From JBBIJH01 sp037446075 (lineage in GTDB: Bacteria; Bacteroidota; Ignavibacteria; UBA10030; JAHEZR01), in contig JBBIJH010000092.1 in the NCBI GenBank assembly GCA_037446075.1, forward strand, positions 1 to 9,925: a stretch of DNA of 9,925 bases. Reading direction: 5' to 3'. The notes under the pieces are model-generated. The model was not told the DNA's origin and did not search any database. It saw only the letters and a program-made list of their open reading frames with translations. This document shows positions 1 to 7,849 of this stretch, piece after piece (within the stretch, counting starts at the first letter, position 1; each line of letters begins with the position of its first letter). Both the position numbers and the translations under genes were made by a program.

Positions 1-829
1 GCCACGCGTGGAAAAACGTGTAGCTTACCACTCCGTACCGAGTATCGATTCGAAAGTAATCGAAGATTGGTGCTCGGCCAGAGAGAATCAGCCGATCACT
101 GCCCTCGATGCCCCAAAGGAGCCTCTCTCTTCCGACCTGTAGCCGGAGAACATCCGCATCCAGCCTGAGGTAGCCTTCAGTGATGTCAAAATCCCGAAAG
201 CCCAGAGTCAGATGGCGATTCTGAGGGAACTCCGGCCGAGACAGTGCAAACTTTTCGTCGCCCGTAAACAGACTGTGACTTACCTGGAGAAAGTAACCCA
301 GACGATTCTTCAACGTACCCCGAAAGCGTGGCCCAATCGAAAACACACCCGCATAGCTGCCGCCATAGAGATCGCCTGTTCCCTTGAGGTAGTCGACCTG
401 AAATAGCGCATCGAGGAAGAAGGAATTCGATGAATCAACCCATGCATAGAAAAATTTCTCTTTGTCGGATCCCAGACCCGAAAGTACGCTCTGAGATTTC
501 GCCTTCGAGAAGAGGACGAAACGCTGATTAGCTCCAAGATGTAATTCGTGGGCAAACTCAATCTTGAGATCCTCCAGAACGTCTCGTTCCGCAGCAGTCA
601 GGTTCTCACGTCGTGTTTCAATCTGCTCGATCAGACCGGCGATCTCCGCCCGTGACAGCGGGAGAATCACGTTGGGGTATTTCTCGATCACTCCCTTGAC
701 CTCCATCCTCTTTAAAAACTCATAGACAGGATTGGAGACGGGCACGCTCTCCATCTGAGAAAAACTTTCATCACAAAGGACAAGGGAAAAGAGAAGCAGC
801 TCGAAAAAAATGATAAGGCGAGATTTCAT
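1..829 (-). CDS. Wzi-type outer-membrane beta-barrel protein, N-terminal part (3' end beyond window)
   Basis: Reading leftwards from an ATG at 829-827, the frame stays open for 276 codons to the window edge, so the C-terminal part is missing. Residues 1-25 look like a signal peptide (basic start, hydrophobic IIFFELLLFSLVL). Residues 31-70 (NPVYEFLKRMEVKGVI, then PLSRAEIAGLI) resemble the helical N-terminal segment common on FCB-group outer-membrane proteins. From about residue 125 there are alternating aromatic/polar strands typical of a beta-barrel. GRERLLWG (233-240) and APIFDYFRIDTRYG (253-266) resemble the Wzi/capsule-assembly family, whose Escherichia coli member is an outer-membrane lectin anchoring capsular polysaccharide. 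Its ATG overlaps the stop of the upstream radical SAM gene as ATGA, with no strong ribosome-binding site, which suggests translational coupling. A capsule role is inferred; another barrel protein with the same N-terminal segment is possible. Confidence 0.68.
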   Translation of the reverse strand, partial: MKSRLIIFFELLLFSLVLCDESFSQMESVPVSNPVYEFLKRMEVKGVIEKYPNVILPLSRAEIAGLIEQIETRRENLTAAERDVLEDLKIEFAHELHLGANQRFVLFSKAKSQSVLSGLGSDKEKFFYAWVDSSNSFFLDALFQVDYLKGTGDLYGGSYAGVFSIGPRFRGTLKNRLGYFLQVSHSLFTGDEKFALSRPEFPQNRHLTLGFRDFDITEGYLRLDADVLRLQVGRERLLWGIEGSDRLILSGRAPIFDYFRIDTRYGVVSYTFFHAW

Positions 830-1857
830 ACTTGAACGGACTGAGGTCTTCTTCGTATCAGAGTTGCCCTCCCGATCTCGGCGGATTTAGAGTTTGTAAA
901 GATGCCGCCTCGGCGGTAAGCCTTCCACAGAGCTTTCACTAAACCGAGCTTGTCGTTCTCAATCAGTGAACAGCGATACGCGCACGTAACGGCGCATCCG
1001 GATTCGCATCCCTTAGGCTCACGATAATGAGCCAAGATATCCGCCCTCGTATACTCTTCAATTGGTTTCGCCAGACGACCCATTTGAGTTGCGCAAAGCT
1101 GGACCTTGCCAAACTCATCGACGTATAGTGTTCGTCCGCCAGCACTGCATACCCATGAAGGTCTCTCTCCTTGCAGAAGCTTTTTGCCATATTCGTATTC
1201 TATGAAATAGAAAGGCTCTGCTTCTCGATAGTAGTGCTCCCACAAGTCCACATACTCCTGACCCTGAATTTGAATGTGCCCCGTGTGGTCGTGTACTGGG
1301 CCGATCGACATTCGAAGGCCCATGCCTTGGATCTCCGCGATTAATTCCTTGAGCTGATCCTTAGACCGATTACACAACACGGCGGTAACGTGGACCTCGA
1401 AACGGGCGAGTTTCTTCAGGCGCTCAAGTTTCGGTCTCAACGATTTTAGAGATTTCTGAATGTAGCGGTCCGGGTCAGGATATAAGGAATCGACGCTCAC
1501 CTGCATGTTATCGAGGCCTGCATCGTTCAACTTCTCGATGAGCGAATCTGACAACGCAAAACCGTTCGTGATGATCCCAACTTGAGCCCGTCGGGCAGAA
1601 AAGGAAACGATCTCAGCAATCTGAGGATGGATCAGAGGCTCTCCGCCCATGAGCGTGATGTTCACTACTTTCAGCCGGTGCAACGCATCGATCCTCCTTC
1701 TCAGGTCCATGAATGGCACAGGCTCAGAGAAATTGTCGTACTCGTGGCAATAACCACAGCTCAGGTTGCACCGGCGTGTAATGATCAGCTGGACGTCAAT
1801 CGGTGCTTTGAGAAAGATAATCCGAGCCAGAGATCGGATGGGGTTCCTAACTTGCAC
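826..1857 (-). CDS. Radical SAM protein with cysteine-rich SPASM-like C-terminus (second of tandem pair)
   Basis: This 343-residue protein has the radical SAM cluster motif CNLSCGYC (C30, C34, C37), a GGEP motif (71-74) and TNG (97-99), as expected for a partial TIM barrel that cleaves S-adenosylmethionine. The C-terminal part has C237, then C255 in a GX4C context (GKVQLC), then C284, C288, C292 and C296 spaced four apart, so at least one auxiliary iron-sulfur cluster is likely. The stretch CHEYDN...PVP...RRIDALHRL...GGEPLIHP resembles a widespread, functionally unassigned family distantly like HpnH, the hopanoid-modifying radical SAM enzyme; this is from memory of the family. The tail (about 300-343) is rich in Arg/Lys and could touch membrane. 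Translation starts at GTG 1857, supported by AAAGGAGA at 1872-1865, eight bases upstream. Its stop overlaps the Wzi-type start. The substrate is unknown; no signal peptide, so cytoplasmic. Confidence 0.88.
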   Translation of the reverse strand: MQVRNPIRSLARIIFLKAPIDVQLIITRRCNLSCGYCHEYDNFSEPVPFMDLRRRIDALHRLKVVNITLMGGEPLIHPQIAEIVSFSARRAQVGIITNGFALSDSLIEKLNDAGLDNMQVSVDSLYPDPDRYIQKSLKSLRPKLERLKKLARFEVHVTAVLCNRSKDQLKELIAEIQGMGLRMSIGPVHDHTGHIQIQGQEYVDLWEHYYREAEPFYFIEYEYGKKLLQGERPSWVCSAGGRTLYVDEFGKVQLCATQMGRLAKPIEEYTRADILAHYREPKGCESGCAVTCAYRCSLIENDKLGLVKALWKAYRRGGIFTNSKSAEIGRATLIRRRPQSVQV

Positions 1858-1864
1858 CTGGCTT

Positions 1865-1872
1865 TCTCCTTT
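1865..1872 (-). promoter_or_regulatory. Ribosome-binding site of the second radical SAM gene
   Basis: AAAGGAGA lies eight bases before the GTG at 1857. It is the best-placed Shine-Dalgarno sequence in the window and is the reason for accepting a GTG start for this gene. Confidence 0.75.
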
Positions 1873-1927
1873 GGTACTTTCGCACGTAGAGCGAACCTGG
1901 CCTCATCTCTCGCCACGCCGAGAATCG

Positions 1928-3112
1928 TTACACAGCTCCGGCACTTTCCGAAATGCCAGACCATTGAGACTCTAATCCAGAGCTGAGCGCTTCTGGCCTT
2001 GTGGAGACTTCCTCGAGTTCTTGCACATCTTCCAGAACCCTCTCCACACCGTAGGGCATGAACTTCGACACCTGCAGGCCCCAGATATAATTCGTGTCCA
2101 CGAGGCTGGCGCACCAGCACTGATCGCATCCCCGGCGGTTGATCTTTCGAAACGCCTCTTCAACTCCGAACTGTAGAACATTGATTTTCTGAGGAATGCG
2201 GCTCACCTGTCCACAATGATACAGAAACCCTTCAGGATCCATCGTCACATGGATCCACCCGGCAGAGCAAGGTGGTTCCTTCGGATTCGGATAATACAAG
2301 AAGTGCTTCAGGCTTGCGTATCGATTCCCGATGAATTGATTTCTTCGCTTCTGCTCGGCCAGCCATCGAATCACTTTTCGAAACTCTGCTACCTCGGGCT
2401 CCCATGCGCTACCATTTCGTTTCGAGTTCTGGAAGAGGCTGTTCAGCGCTGGTTGAAATGCGATCTGACACTGGAGCTCCTCGGCGAGGCGGACCAATTC
2501 AGGAACGGAGGCCAGATTATGCCTGTTCAGAGTGCACCTCAGCTTCACTTCGATTCCAGCGTCACGAGCTGTCCGTATACCGCGGATTGCTCTTCGGTAT
2601 GATCCCGTTCCGCGCATACAGTCGTGAAAAGGCTCGGGGCCGTCGAGGCTCACGTAGATGAGCTTCGCCTTCCTCACGCTGTGGAGCTTCTGTGGAATGA
2701 GAATCCCATTCGTATTGATTGTGATTTGAGTTCCTGTAGAATGAAGCTTGTCGATAATCTTATCGATGTCCTGCCGAACGAGGGGCTCTCCGCCATCGAG
2801 GGTCATCCCCAACATCCCCAGACGGACAAACTCATCAAAGATTCTAGAAGCATCATCAAAGCTCAACTCATTGGGAAGGGGAGTGTGGCGGTCGCAGTAC
2901 TCACAACTCAGGTTGCACCGATGGGTGACTTCGTAGATCACGTGAAGCGGGATTGGCCGCTTCAGGAGTTTCGCTTTCGCTGTACCGATGACCGGAGGGT
3001 GACCCACCGTGCGCAGAAGTGTTCGAGCTTCTGAGACGAAGGTGAACCTCAGCTTTGCCTCCTTTTGTTCTTTGAGGTAGAAAGAACGGTTTGACGAATC
3101 CATGTTCTCCAC
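1928..3112 (-). CDS. Radical SAM protein with SPASM/Twitch-like C-terminus (first of tandem pair)
   Basis: This 394-residue protein carries CNLSCEYC (C66, C70, C73), GGEP (107-110), TNTNG (132-136) and a YVSLDGP strand (153-159), the core of the MoaA/PqqE-like radical SAM group. The C-terminal region has C282, C300 in a GX4C context (EGFLYHC), and C329, C332, C334, a Twitch or short SPASM arrangement likely to bind one auxiliary iron-sulfur cluster. Relatives include peptide-modifying maturases and cofactor- or lipid-modifying enzymes, so the substrate cannot be named. It shares core motifs with the next gene but is clearly diverged from it. The start is uncertain: GTG 3112 has GGAG five bases upstream (3121-3118), ATG 3103 is in frame, and a strong AAGGAGG at 3064-3058 precedes an in-frame CTG at 3052. 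With GTG 3112 it overlaps the GH57 gene by 64 bases. No signal peptide; presumably cytoplasmic. Confidence 0.87.
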   Translation of the reverse strand: MENMDSSNRSFYLKEQKEAKLRFTFVSEARTLLRTVGHPPVIGTAKAKLLKRPIPLHVIYEVTHRCNLSCEYCDRHTPLPNELSFDDASRIFDEFVRLGMLGMTLDGGEPLVRQDIDKIIDKLHSTGTQITINTNGILIPQKLHSVRKAKLIYVSLDGPEPFHDCMRGTGSYRRAIRGIRTARDAGIEVKLRCTLNRHNLASVPELVRLAEELQCQIAFQPALNSLFQNSKRNGSAWEPEVAEFRKVIRWLAEQKRRNQFIGNRYASLKHFLYYPNPKEPPCSAGWIHVTMDPEGFLYHCGQVSRIPQKINVLQFGVEEAFRKINRRGCDQCWCASLVDTNYIWGLQVSKFMPYGVERVLEDVQELEEVSTRPEALSSGLESQWSGISESAGAV

Positions 3113-5202
3113 GTTTTCTCCAGACGAATCTGCCAGTTGGGAAAGACAACAGAGCCTTGATAAACTCTTTCAAACCCTGCCTCCGACAGCGAGACGGTTT
3201 CGATCGGAAAGCGCCAGACGGTCGTCGATTGCTCGAAGTCAAGCCGGACCCGAATTCCGACCCACTCATCGACTAGAGTGAGCGAGCTTACGCTATCGAC
3301 GGAGCCAAGACTGCAGAGTCTGGGATCAGTTGGCCTCTCGCCGTTGACGAGATAATATCGATCCGGAGCGTCTCCCGCTGAGAGTCCAATCGCGAACTCA
3401 ACACCAAACCAAAGATCGAGAGCCCCGGTGCCGGGATTCTGAATTTCGTATTCCACTTCAACTTCTGAGGAACCATCTTTTAGCAGAAGCGTTTTGAGCA
3501 GCGTGAGTGGAAGATGTCGTTCTCCACACCAGATGTGCCCATTTCGCCGAAGGGCGACTCGTAGCGATCGGCTCTTCCGAACAACATTGGGCACATAAGG
3601 CTGATCCACGAAGTCTCCCAGCTCAGCGTACCTGCTTCTTGAAAAAGAGTCGAGGGTCACACCAGGGCCAAGGAAGTGATCGAGCAGGGAAGCTCGGCGA
3701 TACCAGTCATAGACCAGATGCTGTCCGAGGTTCTGCTCCTTCGCCAGTTGAAGATCGTGGATGCTTGCCACACTTTCTGCGCTAGCTGTCGGCGTGTCGC
3801 TTTGCGAGCGCCAGAGTTTTTGGTGGTAGCCCTCTTCTCTCCTTGTCATCACATTGCCGATATTGAACGACACTGGGAGATAGTCGAATTCAAAGACGGA
3901 TCCTCCCTCGTCGGGTTTGATGTACAAATTAAGAAGCGGGGATTCGATGAGGAGCTCCTCCCTTCCATCGCAATCAAGATCGGTCGTTACAACCCGATAC
4001 CCGGCTTTTTTCTCGAGATGATTGAGTACATCTTCCGCACGGAGTAAATTTCTGAAAGCCTCCATTCGCAAGTGCGGCAAATAAAGTCCACCGAAGACAC
4101 CATGCCAGTAAGCATCGTTACACTGTGCCGCCCAGAGATAGCGGAGAGCCTGCCGAGTGCCTTTCCTGTTTTTCTCAAGTGCATGAGCACGATTCGAGAT
4201 GCGCAGCATTTTCTTGTGGAGGACATTTGCCTCCGGATATTTCACAAAGAAATTCCTCCAGAAACCTCCGTGAACGAATTGTGCGTACTTCTCGATCGAC
4301 TTGTCCTCTTTCATTAACTTTTCGAAATCCTCATAGTCTCTGAAGGCGCGCACGGGCAGGACCCAGTGTAACATCTCTGGATAAGATGCGGTGGGAAGGT
4401 AGATCCTGCCGACGGGTGGGATTTCCCGCATCACCTCAGTAAAGTGCCGCACCTTCAGCCAATCTGAATTGGCCTCTAACGCACTGAAAAATTGCTCCAA
4501 CCAACCGTTCTCGTACACATGCTTATGCGTTGTTGGCCAGACGCCAAACTTCTCGCCATCGTCTCCGAAGGTTAGGATGCGAGTCCCGGCTTCAGAGGCC
4601 CAGCTGCGGAGATACTCGATCGTTCGCTCCACAGGCTGAAACGGGATCGTGTACCTGAGCTTCTTACTCGTCGGAAAGAGAGCGAGTAGATTTCCTCCTT
4701 CCTCTGTCATGTAATATCCAAGCATTTCCTCTTCACTCAAACCTGCATAACAAAAATGGGCGTCGTCAAGGGGGACGAACTTCACTCCCGATTCGGCTAG
4801 TGACCGTGCAACCGGCTGCTCCCACACACGCTCCGCCAGCCACATCCCGGTTGGTGTCGTATCGAATGCCTTCTTGATGTGCTTGGTGAGCATCGTGATC
4901 TGCCCTGTTCGATCTTCCTCGGGGAGAACCGGCAGAATCGCTTCATAGTACGCACCCGTGAGCAGCTCGATTTGACCCGAACTCACCAGTTCTCTGATCC
5001 GCGTAATGTACTCCGGCCGCTCCTTTTCCAGCCAGTCCAGCAAGACGCCGGAGTAATGAAGCGAGAGTCGGACACCCGGATGCTTTTCAAGCACGTCGAG
5101 GAAGGGTTTGTAGGCGCGATCATACGCCTCGCGAAAAACGAAGTCGAAGTTTCCAACGGGCTGATGATTGTGGACGGCGAGAAGGAGGTTGATCCTATTC
5201 AC
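3049..5202 (-). CDS. GH57 4-alpha-glucanotransferase / alpha-amylase-type enzyme
   Basis: This glycoside hydrolase family 57 enzyme probably cleaves and transfers alpha-1,4-glucan chains (glycogen, maltodextrin) in the cytoplasm; it has no signal peptide. Numbered from the GTG at 5202 (717 residues), the GH57 motifs are HNHQP (11-15), GAYYEAILP (83-91), WLAERVWE (121-128, E124 the expected nucleophile), TFGDDGEKFGVWP (211-223, D214 or D215 the expected acid/base) and YLPTASYPEM (268-277). QCNDAYWHG (360-368) and a DLDCDGREELL loop (408-418) lie in the C-terminal part, which matches the DUF1925/DUF1926 region of Thermococcus litoralis 4-alpha-glucanotransferase (659 residues). GTG 5202 is preferred because MNRINLLLAVHNHQP aligns with the start of that enzyme; TTG 5208 is possible. 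Neither has a clear ribosome-binding site, so coupling to upstream translation is likely. The last 21 residues, basic at the end, lie in the overlap with the radical SAM gene. Amylase activity instead of transferase cannot be excluded. Confidence 0.88.
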   Translation of the reverse strand: MNRINLLLAVHNHQPVGNFDFVFREAYDRAYKPFLDVLEKHPGVRLSLHYSGVLLDWLEKERPEYITRIRELVSSGQIELLTGAYYEAILPVLPEEDRTGQITMLTKHIKKAFDTTPTGMWLAERVWEQPVARSLAESGVKFVPLDDAHFCYAGLSEEEMLGYYMTEEGGNLLALFPTSKKLRYTIPFQPVERTIEYLRSWASEAGTRILTFGDDGEKFGVWPTTHKHVYENGWLEQFFSALEANSDWLKVRHFTEVMREIPPVGRIYLPTASYPEMLHWVLPVRAFRDYEDFEKLMKEDKSIEKYAQFVHGGFWRNFFVKYPEANVLHKKMLRISNRAHALEKNRKGTRQALRYLWAAQCNDAYWHGVFGGLYLPHLRMEAFRNLLRAEDVLNHLEKKAGYRVVTTDLDCDGREELLIESPLLNLYIKPDEGGSVFEFDYLPVSFNIGNVMTRREEGYHQKLWRSQSDTPTASAESVASIHDLQLAKEQNLGQHLVYDWYRRASLLDHFLGPGVTLDSFSRSRYAELGDFVDQPYVPNVVRKSRSLRVALRRNGHIWCGERHLPLTLLKTLLLKDGSSEVEVEYEIQNPGTGALDLWFGVEFAIGLSAGDAPDRYYLVNGERPTDPRLCSLGSVDSVSSLTLVDEWVGIRVRLDFEQSTTVWRFPIETVSLSEAGFERVYQGSVVFPNWQIRLEKTWRTWIRQTVLSTSKNKRRQS
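3058..3064 (-). promoter_or_regulatory. Strong Shine-Dalgarno-like AAGGAGG at the end of the GH57 gene
   Basis: AAGGAGG sits inside the last GH57 codons, ending six bases before the TGA stop (3051-3049). Five bases after it comes CTG, overlapping the stop as CTGA and in frame with the radical SAM protein. It may drive initiation at a non-canonical CTG or help terminating ribosomes reinitiate. It could also be a by-product of Lys/Arg/Glu codons in the overlap. Confidence 0.35.
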
Positions 5203-5204
5203 TG

Positions 5205-5288
5205 TCAAGGGTCGTTCAGGCGGTATGGCGGATTCGGAGCTGGAAATCTACGTGAAGAATCTTTCCCCGGGAGTTCTGCAGGCTTCAT
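5205..5288 (-). CDS. Possible 27-residue proline-rich small ORF between receptor and GH57 genes
   Basis: An ATG at 5288-5286 overlaps the receptor gene's stop as ATGA and opens a 27-codon frame ending in TGA at 5207-5205, two bases before the GH57 GTG start. The peptide begins MKPAELPGKD and ends PPYRLNDP; seven residues are proline, five are Lys/Arg, and there is no hydrophobic segment or cysteine. GAGAG precedes the ATG. It fills the intergenic gap almost exactly and would explain how the GH57 gene, which lacks a ribosome-binding site, is translated (reinitiation). A role as a substrate of the downstream radical SAM enzymes is conceivable but unsupported. An open frame of this length can arise by chance. 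Confidence 0.25.
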   Translation of the reverse strand: MKPAELPGKDSSRRFPAPNPPYRLNDP

Positions 5289-7849
5289 CTCTCTGAATAC
5301 TCAACTCTAACTCCAACGCGAACGCGACGCGGGTCGTAGTAAGCGCCGGGGTCGCCGAGCTCCCCCCCGATTCTTCCACTGGAATCAATCCAGCGTACAT
5401 TCTTCTTATTGATCAGATTTCGGATGTCGGCATAGAGGGTCACAAGATACTTATTGACTTCGCCCAGCTCAAATCGTCGCGTCAGTTTCACGTTGATAAA
5501 AGCTACATCTTCCATTCTCCGATTGTTTGGGACGAATGCCTTGGTCGAGTCAAGCGGGCTAAAGCCGTCACGCGTGGGATAGTAGGTATAAGGTCGTGCG
5601 GAGTTGTACAGCACGATCAGGTTTGCCCGAATTGCGGCAGGGAGTCTGAACTCCGCATCGCATTTGACGGTATGCCGCTGATCCCAACTCAGTGGGTAAG
5701 GTTTCACAGCAAGAGGGAAACCCCACTGGGCCAAATTAATTGATTGATCAACGTACTCGCTGATCCCTTCCGTTGTCATGTATGCATAGGAAATGCTTCC
5801 CGAGAGATTCTCATCTCTTTCGCGACTAATCACAATTTCGAGGCCTGAGCTGTTTGCCTCGGCGTGGTTCACGTACGTGGCGAATCCGTAATCCCCGGCG
5901 GCCTTGCTGTCGAAAGGGATCAGAGTTTTCGAATCAACCTGGTTCTTCGTCGTCTTCCTGAAATGTGTGATGGATGCGACAACGTTCGAGCTCAGCCCAT
6001 ACTTAAATCCAACCTCCCATGCCCTAGTCCGCTCGGGTTCAAGATCGGGATTGCCGGTGAGGACATTCTTCACACCCTCGCGGAGCTGGACGGGATTAAT
6101 GCCAGAGTAGAGATAATCGAAGAGAGGGAACTGGAAATAGTCACCGAAATTCATGAAGAAGAAACTGGCCAGCCCAACCGGTGCCGCGACGGCGATGCGG
6201 GGACTGAACTGGTGTTTGAACCGGGCCCTTGTCCAGCCGACGACCTGTTGCTCATACTGATTTGGCCTCGTCGGTACGAACTCCACGATTGGCCTTTGGG
6301 CGGTCGGGTCGAGGAACTCCCAGCGCAACCCAAAGCTTACATTCGAGCCGTCCCTCACCAGCTCGATCTTATCCTGAATGAAGACACTCCCCGACTTAGG
6401 ATAGTATTTGTACTTGTTGCTGTAGTCCAACAGAGGGGCGTCGACGATCGGCTTGCCAAAATACGTCGTCTGCGGCTCGTACTTGACCAGATCTGAGGCA
6501 ATATCGTAGAGATTAAACTCCACTCCTCCTTTCAGAAGATGAATCTTTGCGAGGTGGAGACTGAGGTCCCCCTTCAGGCTGTAAATGAGTTGTCGCGTAT
6601 TTGCCCACCAGTTCCGCTGCCCATCGACAATGTAACGGAGGAAGAAATCGTACTGATACGGCTGGAGTGAAAGTTGACCTGGTGACCCTTCACCCACACG
6701 TGAACGATGATAAAATCGACTCAAGCTCAAGGTATAATATGCGTTCTTGGAAACTGTCTCTGAGAGGACCAAGGCAACGCGGTACGAATTCCTCGAACGG
6801 ACAGGCAAACCATCAAGGTTGAATCGCCAGCTGAACTCATAGTCATGCCACTTGCGCAGTGAGTAGATTCCCTGAAGATTCAATCGAGTCTCCGGAGAGA
6901 AGACGTACTCAACCTTGCCGAAGCCTGAGAACTCCTGACTCACCGGCCAAAGAGAGTAGTGCTGGAAATCCTGCCACCACCGTGTGTCAGAAGCGTACAC
7001 TGTATTGGCAGTGAAGTAGTACAGCTGCCCGTTCTTCAGCGGCCCTCCGGCGGAAAGCTCCATCTCGGTCGAACGATCTTGCTGTTTATTCAACGATTCA
7101 GAAACCCAATCGTCTTTGTCCAGCCGGAGTGAGACAGTGTGCTTGTCTCCCGCCGTCCTTGTGATCACATTGACGACTCCAGAGAGTGCATTGCCGTACT
7201 CCGCCTCAAAGCCTCCCGTATAGATCGTCATGCCGCTAATCGAGCTTTTCGGGAGATTGGCGCCGACCCCTCCACCGATGACATCCTGGATGGGGAGGCC
7301 ATCTACGAGGAAAGTCACTTCGTGGAGCCTCCCGCCGCGGACGTGTCCTTCGAGTGTCGTCCCGGGCTGAAGGGCAAGAACTTCCTGAAACCGAGTAACA
7401 GGAAGTCTGTCCAGCTTAACCTCTCCGATGTTGAAGGCGGTGGCCGCTTGGTCTTTCTGGATGAGCGGACGCTCTGCTCGTACCTCGACCGCTTCTAACT
7501 CAATCGTTGCCGATTCCAACTCCACATCAATGCGAGTCCGCAGGTCAGCTAAGATCGTGACATCCTTCATTGTAACAGTCGCGTAGCCGATATAGCTGAA
7601 CCGAACGTCGTACTGTCCAGCGCGGATGTTGTGGATCCGATAGAATCCCTCTGCGTCGGTCGTGCCTCCTTGGTTGGTGCCGACGATGAAGACACTCACA
7701 CCGACCAGCGGCTCGCGGCTCTGCTTGTCCCGGACCGTCCCTTCGAGAATCCCGGTAATACCCAAGCCGCTTGCTTTCCGGAATCCTCCAGTGACGAGAA
7801 GGAGTGAAACTATCAAAAGAATTCTGTAACACAGCCTCGAGTCATTCAT
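5285..7849 (-). CDS. TonB-dependent outer-membrane receptor with N-terminal carboxypeptidase-regulatory-like domain
   Basis: This 854-residue protein is a TonB-dependent receptor importing an unknown ligand across the outer membrane, powered by TonB-ExbBD. A signal peptide (hydrophobic core about 8-22, ILLIVSLLLVTGG) is followed by a CarboxypepD_reg-like beta-sandwich at about 34-113 (LEGTVRDKQSREPLVGVSV...GGTTDAEGFYRI...GYDVRFSYIGY-type pattern). The plug spans about 122-232, with VRGGRLHEVTFLVDGLPIQD (170-189) and TGGFEAEYGNALSGVVNVIT (211-230). The rest is a 22-strand-type barrel rich in aromatic strands, with NPDLEPERTRAWEVGFKYG as the usual late-barrel signature. The size and lack of a SusD partner argue against a classical SusC. 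The start is odd: AAGGAG (7856-7851) is only one base from ATG 7849. The ligand cannot be assigned; the neighbouring GH57 gene hints at a glucan but does not prove it. Confidence 0.92.
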   Translation of the reverse strand: MNDSRLCYRILLIVSLLLVTGGFRKASGLGITGILEGTVRDKQSREPLVGVSVFIVGTNQGGTTDAEGFYRIHNIRAGQYDVRFSYIGYATVTMKDVTILADLRTRIDVELESATIELEAVEVRAERPLIQKDQAATAFNIGEVKLDRLPVTRFQEVLALQPGTTLEGHVRGGRLHEVTFLVDGLPIQDVIGGGVGANLPKSSISGMTIYTGGFEAEYGNALSGVVNVITRTAGDKHTVSLRLDKDDWVSESLNKQQDRSTEMELSAGGPLKNGQLYYFTANTVYASDTRWWQDFQHYSLWPVSQEFSGFGKVEYVFSPETRLNLQGIYSLRKWHDYEFSWRFNLDGLPVRSRNSYRVALVLSETVSKNAYYTLSLSRFYHRSRVGEGSPGQLSLQPYQYDFFLRYIVDGQRNWWANTRQLIYSLKGDLSLHLAKIHLLKGGVEFNLYDIASDLVKYEPQTTYFGKPIVDAPLLDYSNKYKYYPKSGSVFIQDKIELVRDGSNVSFGLRWEFLDPTAQRPIVEFVPTRPNQYEQQVVGWTRARFKHQFSPRIAVAAPVGLASFFFMNFGDYFQFPLFDYLYSGINPVQLREGVKNVLTGNPDLEPERTRAWEVGFKYGLSSNVVASITHFRKTTKNQVDSKTLIPFDSKAAGDYGFATYVNHAEANSSGLEIVISRERDENLSGSISYAYMTTEGISEYVDQSINLAQWGFPLAVKPYPLSWDQRHTVKCDAEFRLPAAIRANLIVLYNSARPYTYYPTRDGFSPLDSTKAFVPNNRRMEDVAFINVKLTRRFELGEVNKYLVTLYADIRNLINKKNVRWIDSSGRIGGELGDPGAYYDPRRVRVGVRVEYSER

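Noticed and set aside
1847..1906. 19-codon ORF (MRPGSLYVRK...) in the gap between the two radical SAM genes, considered as a precursor peptide
   Set aside because: It is very short, has no leader/core character, and its end runs out of frame into the radical SAM start where a good ribosome-binding site already serves the GTG. Chance is the simpler explanation.
3949..3981. DLDCDGREELL in the GH57 protein, considered as a dockerin or EF-hand module
   Set aside because: It is a single DxDxDG-type loop inside the normal GH57 C-terminal region, as I recall it in other members of this family, with no second repeat.
5203..5208. TTGACA on the minus strand, considered as a -35 promoter box
   Set aside because: It lies at the GH57 start itself, and FCB-type bacteria, if this is one, use different promoter motifs. 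It is more likely coincidence.
5864..6496. 210-codon plus-strand ORF inside the receptor gene
   Set aside because: It is antisense to a well-supported receptor, has no recognisable domain, and its composition fits a shadow frame.
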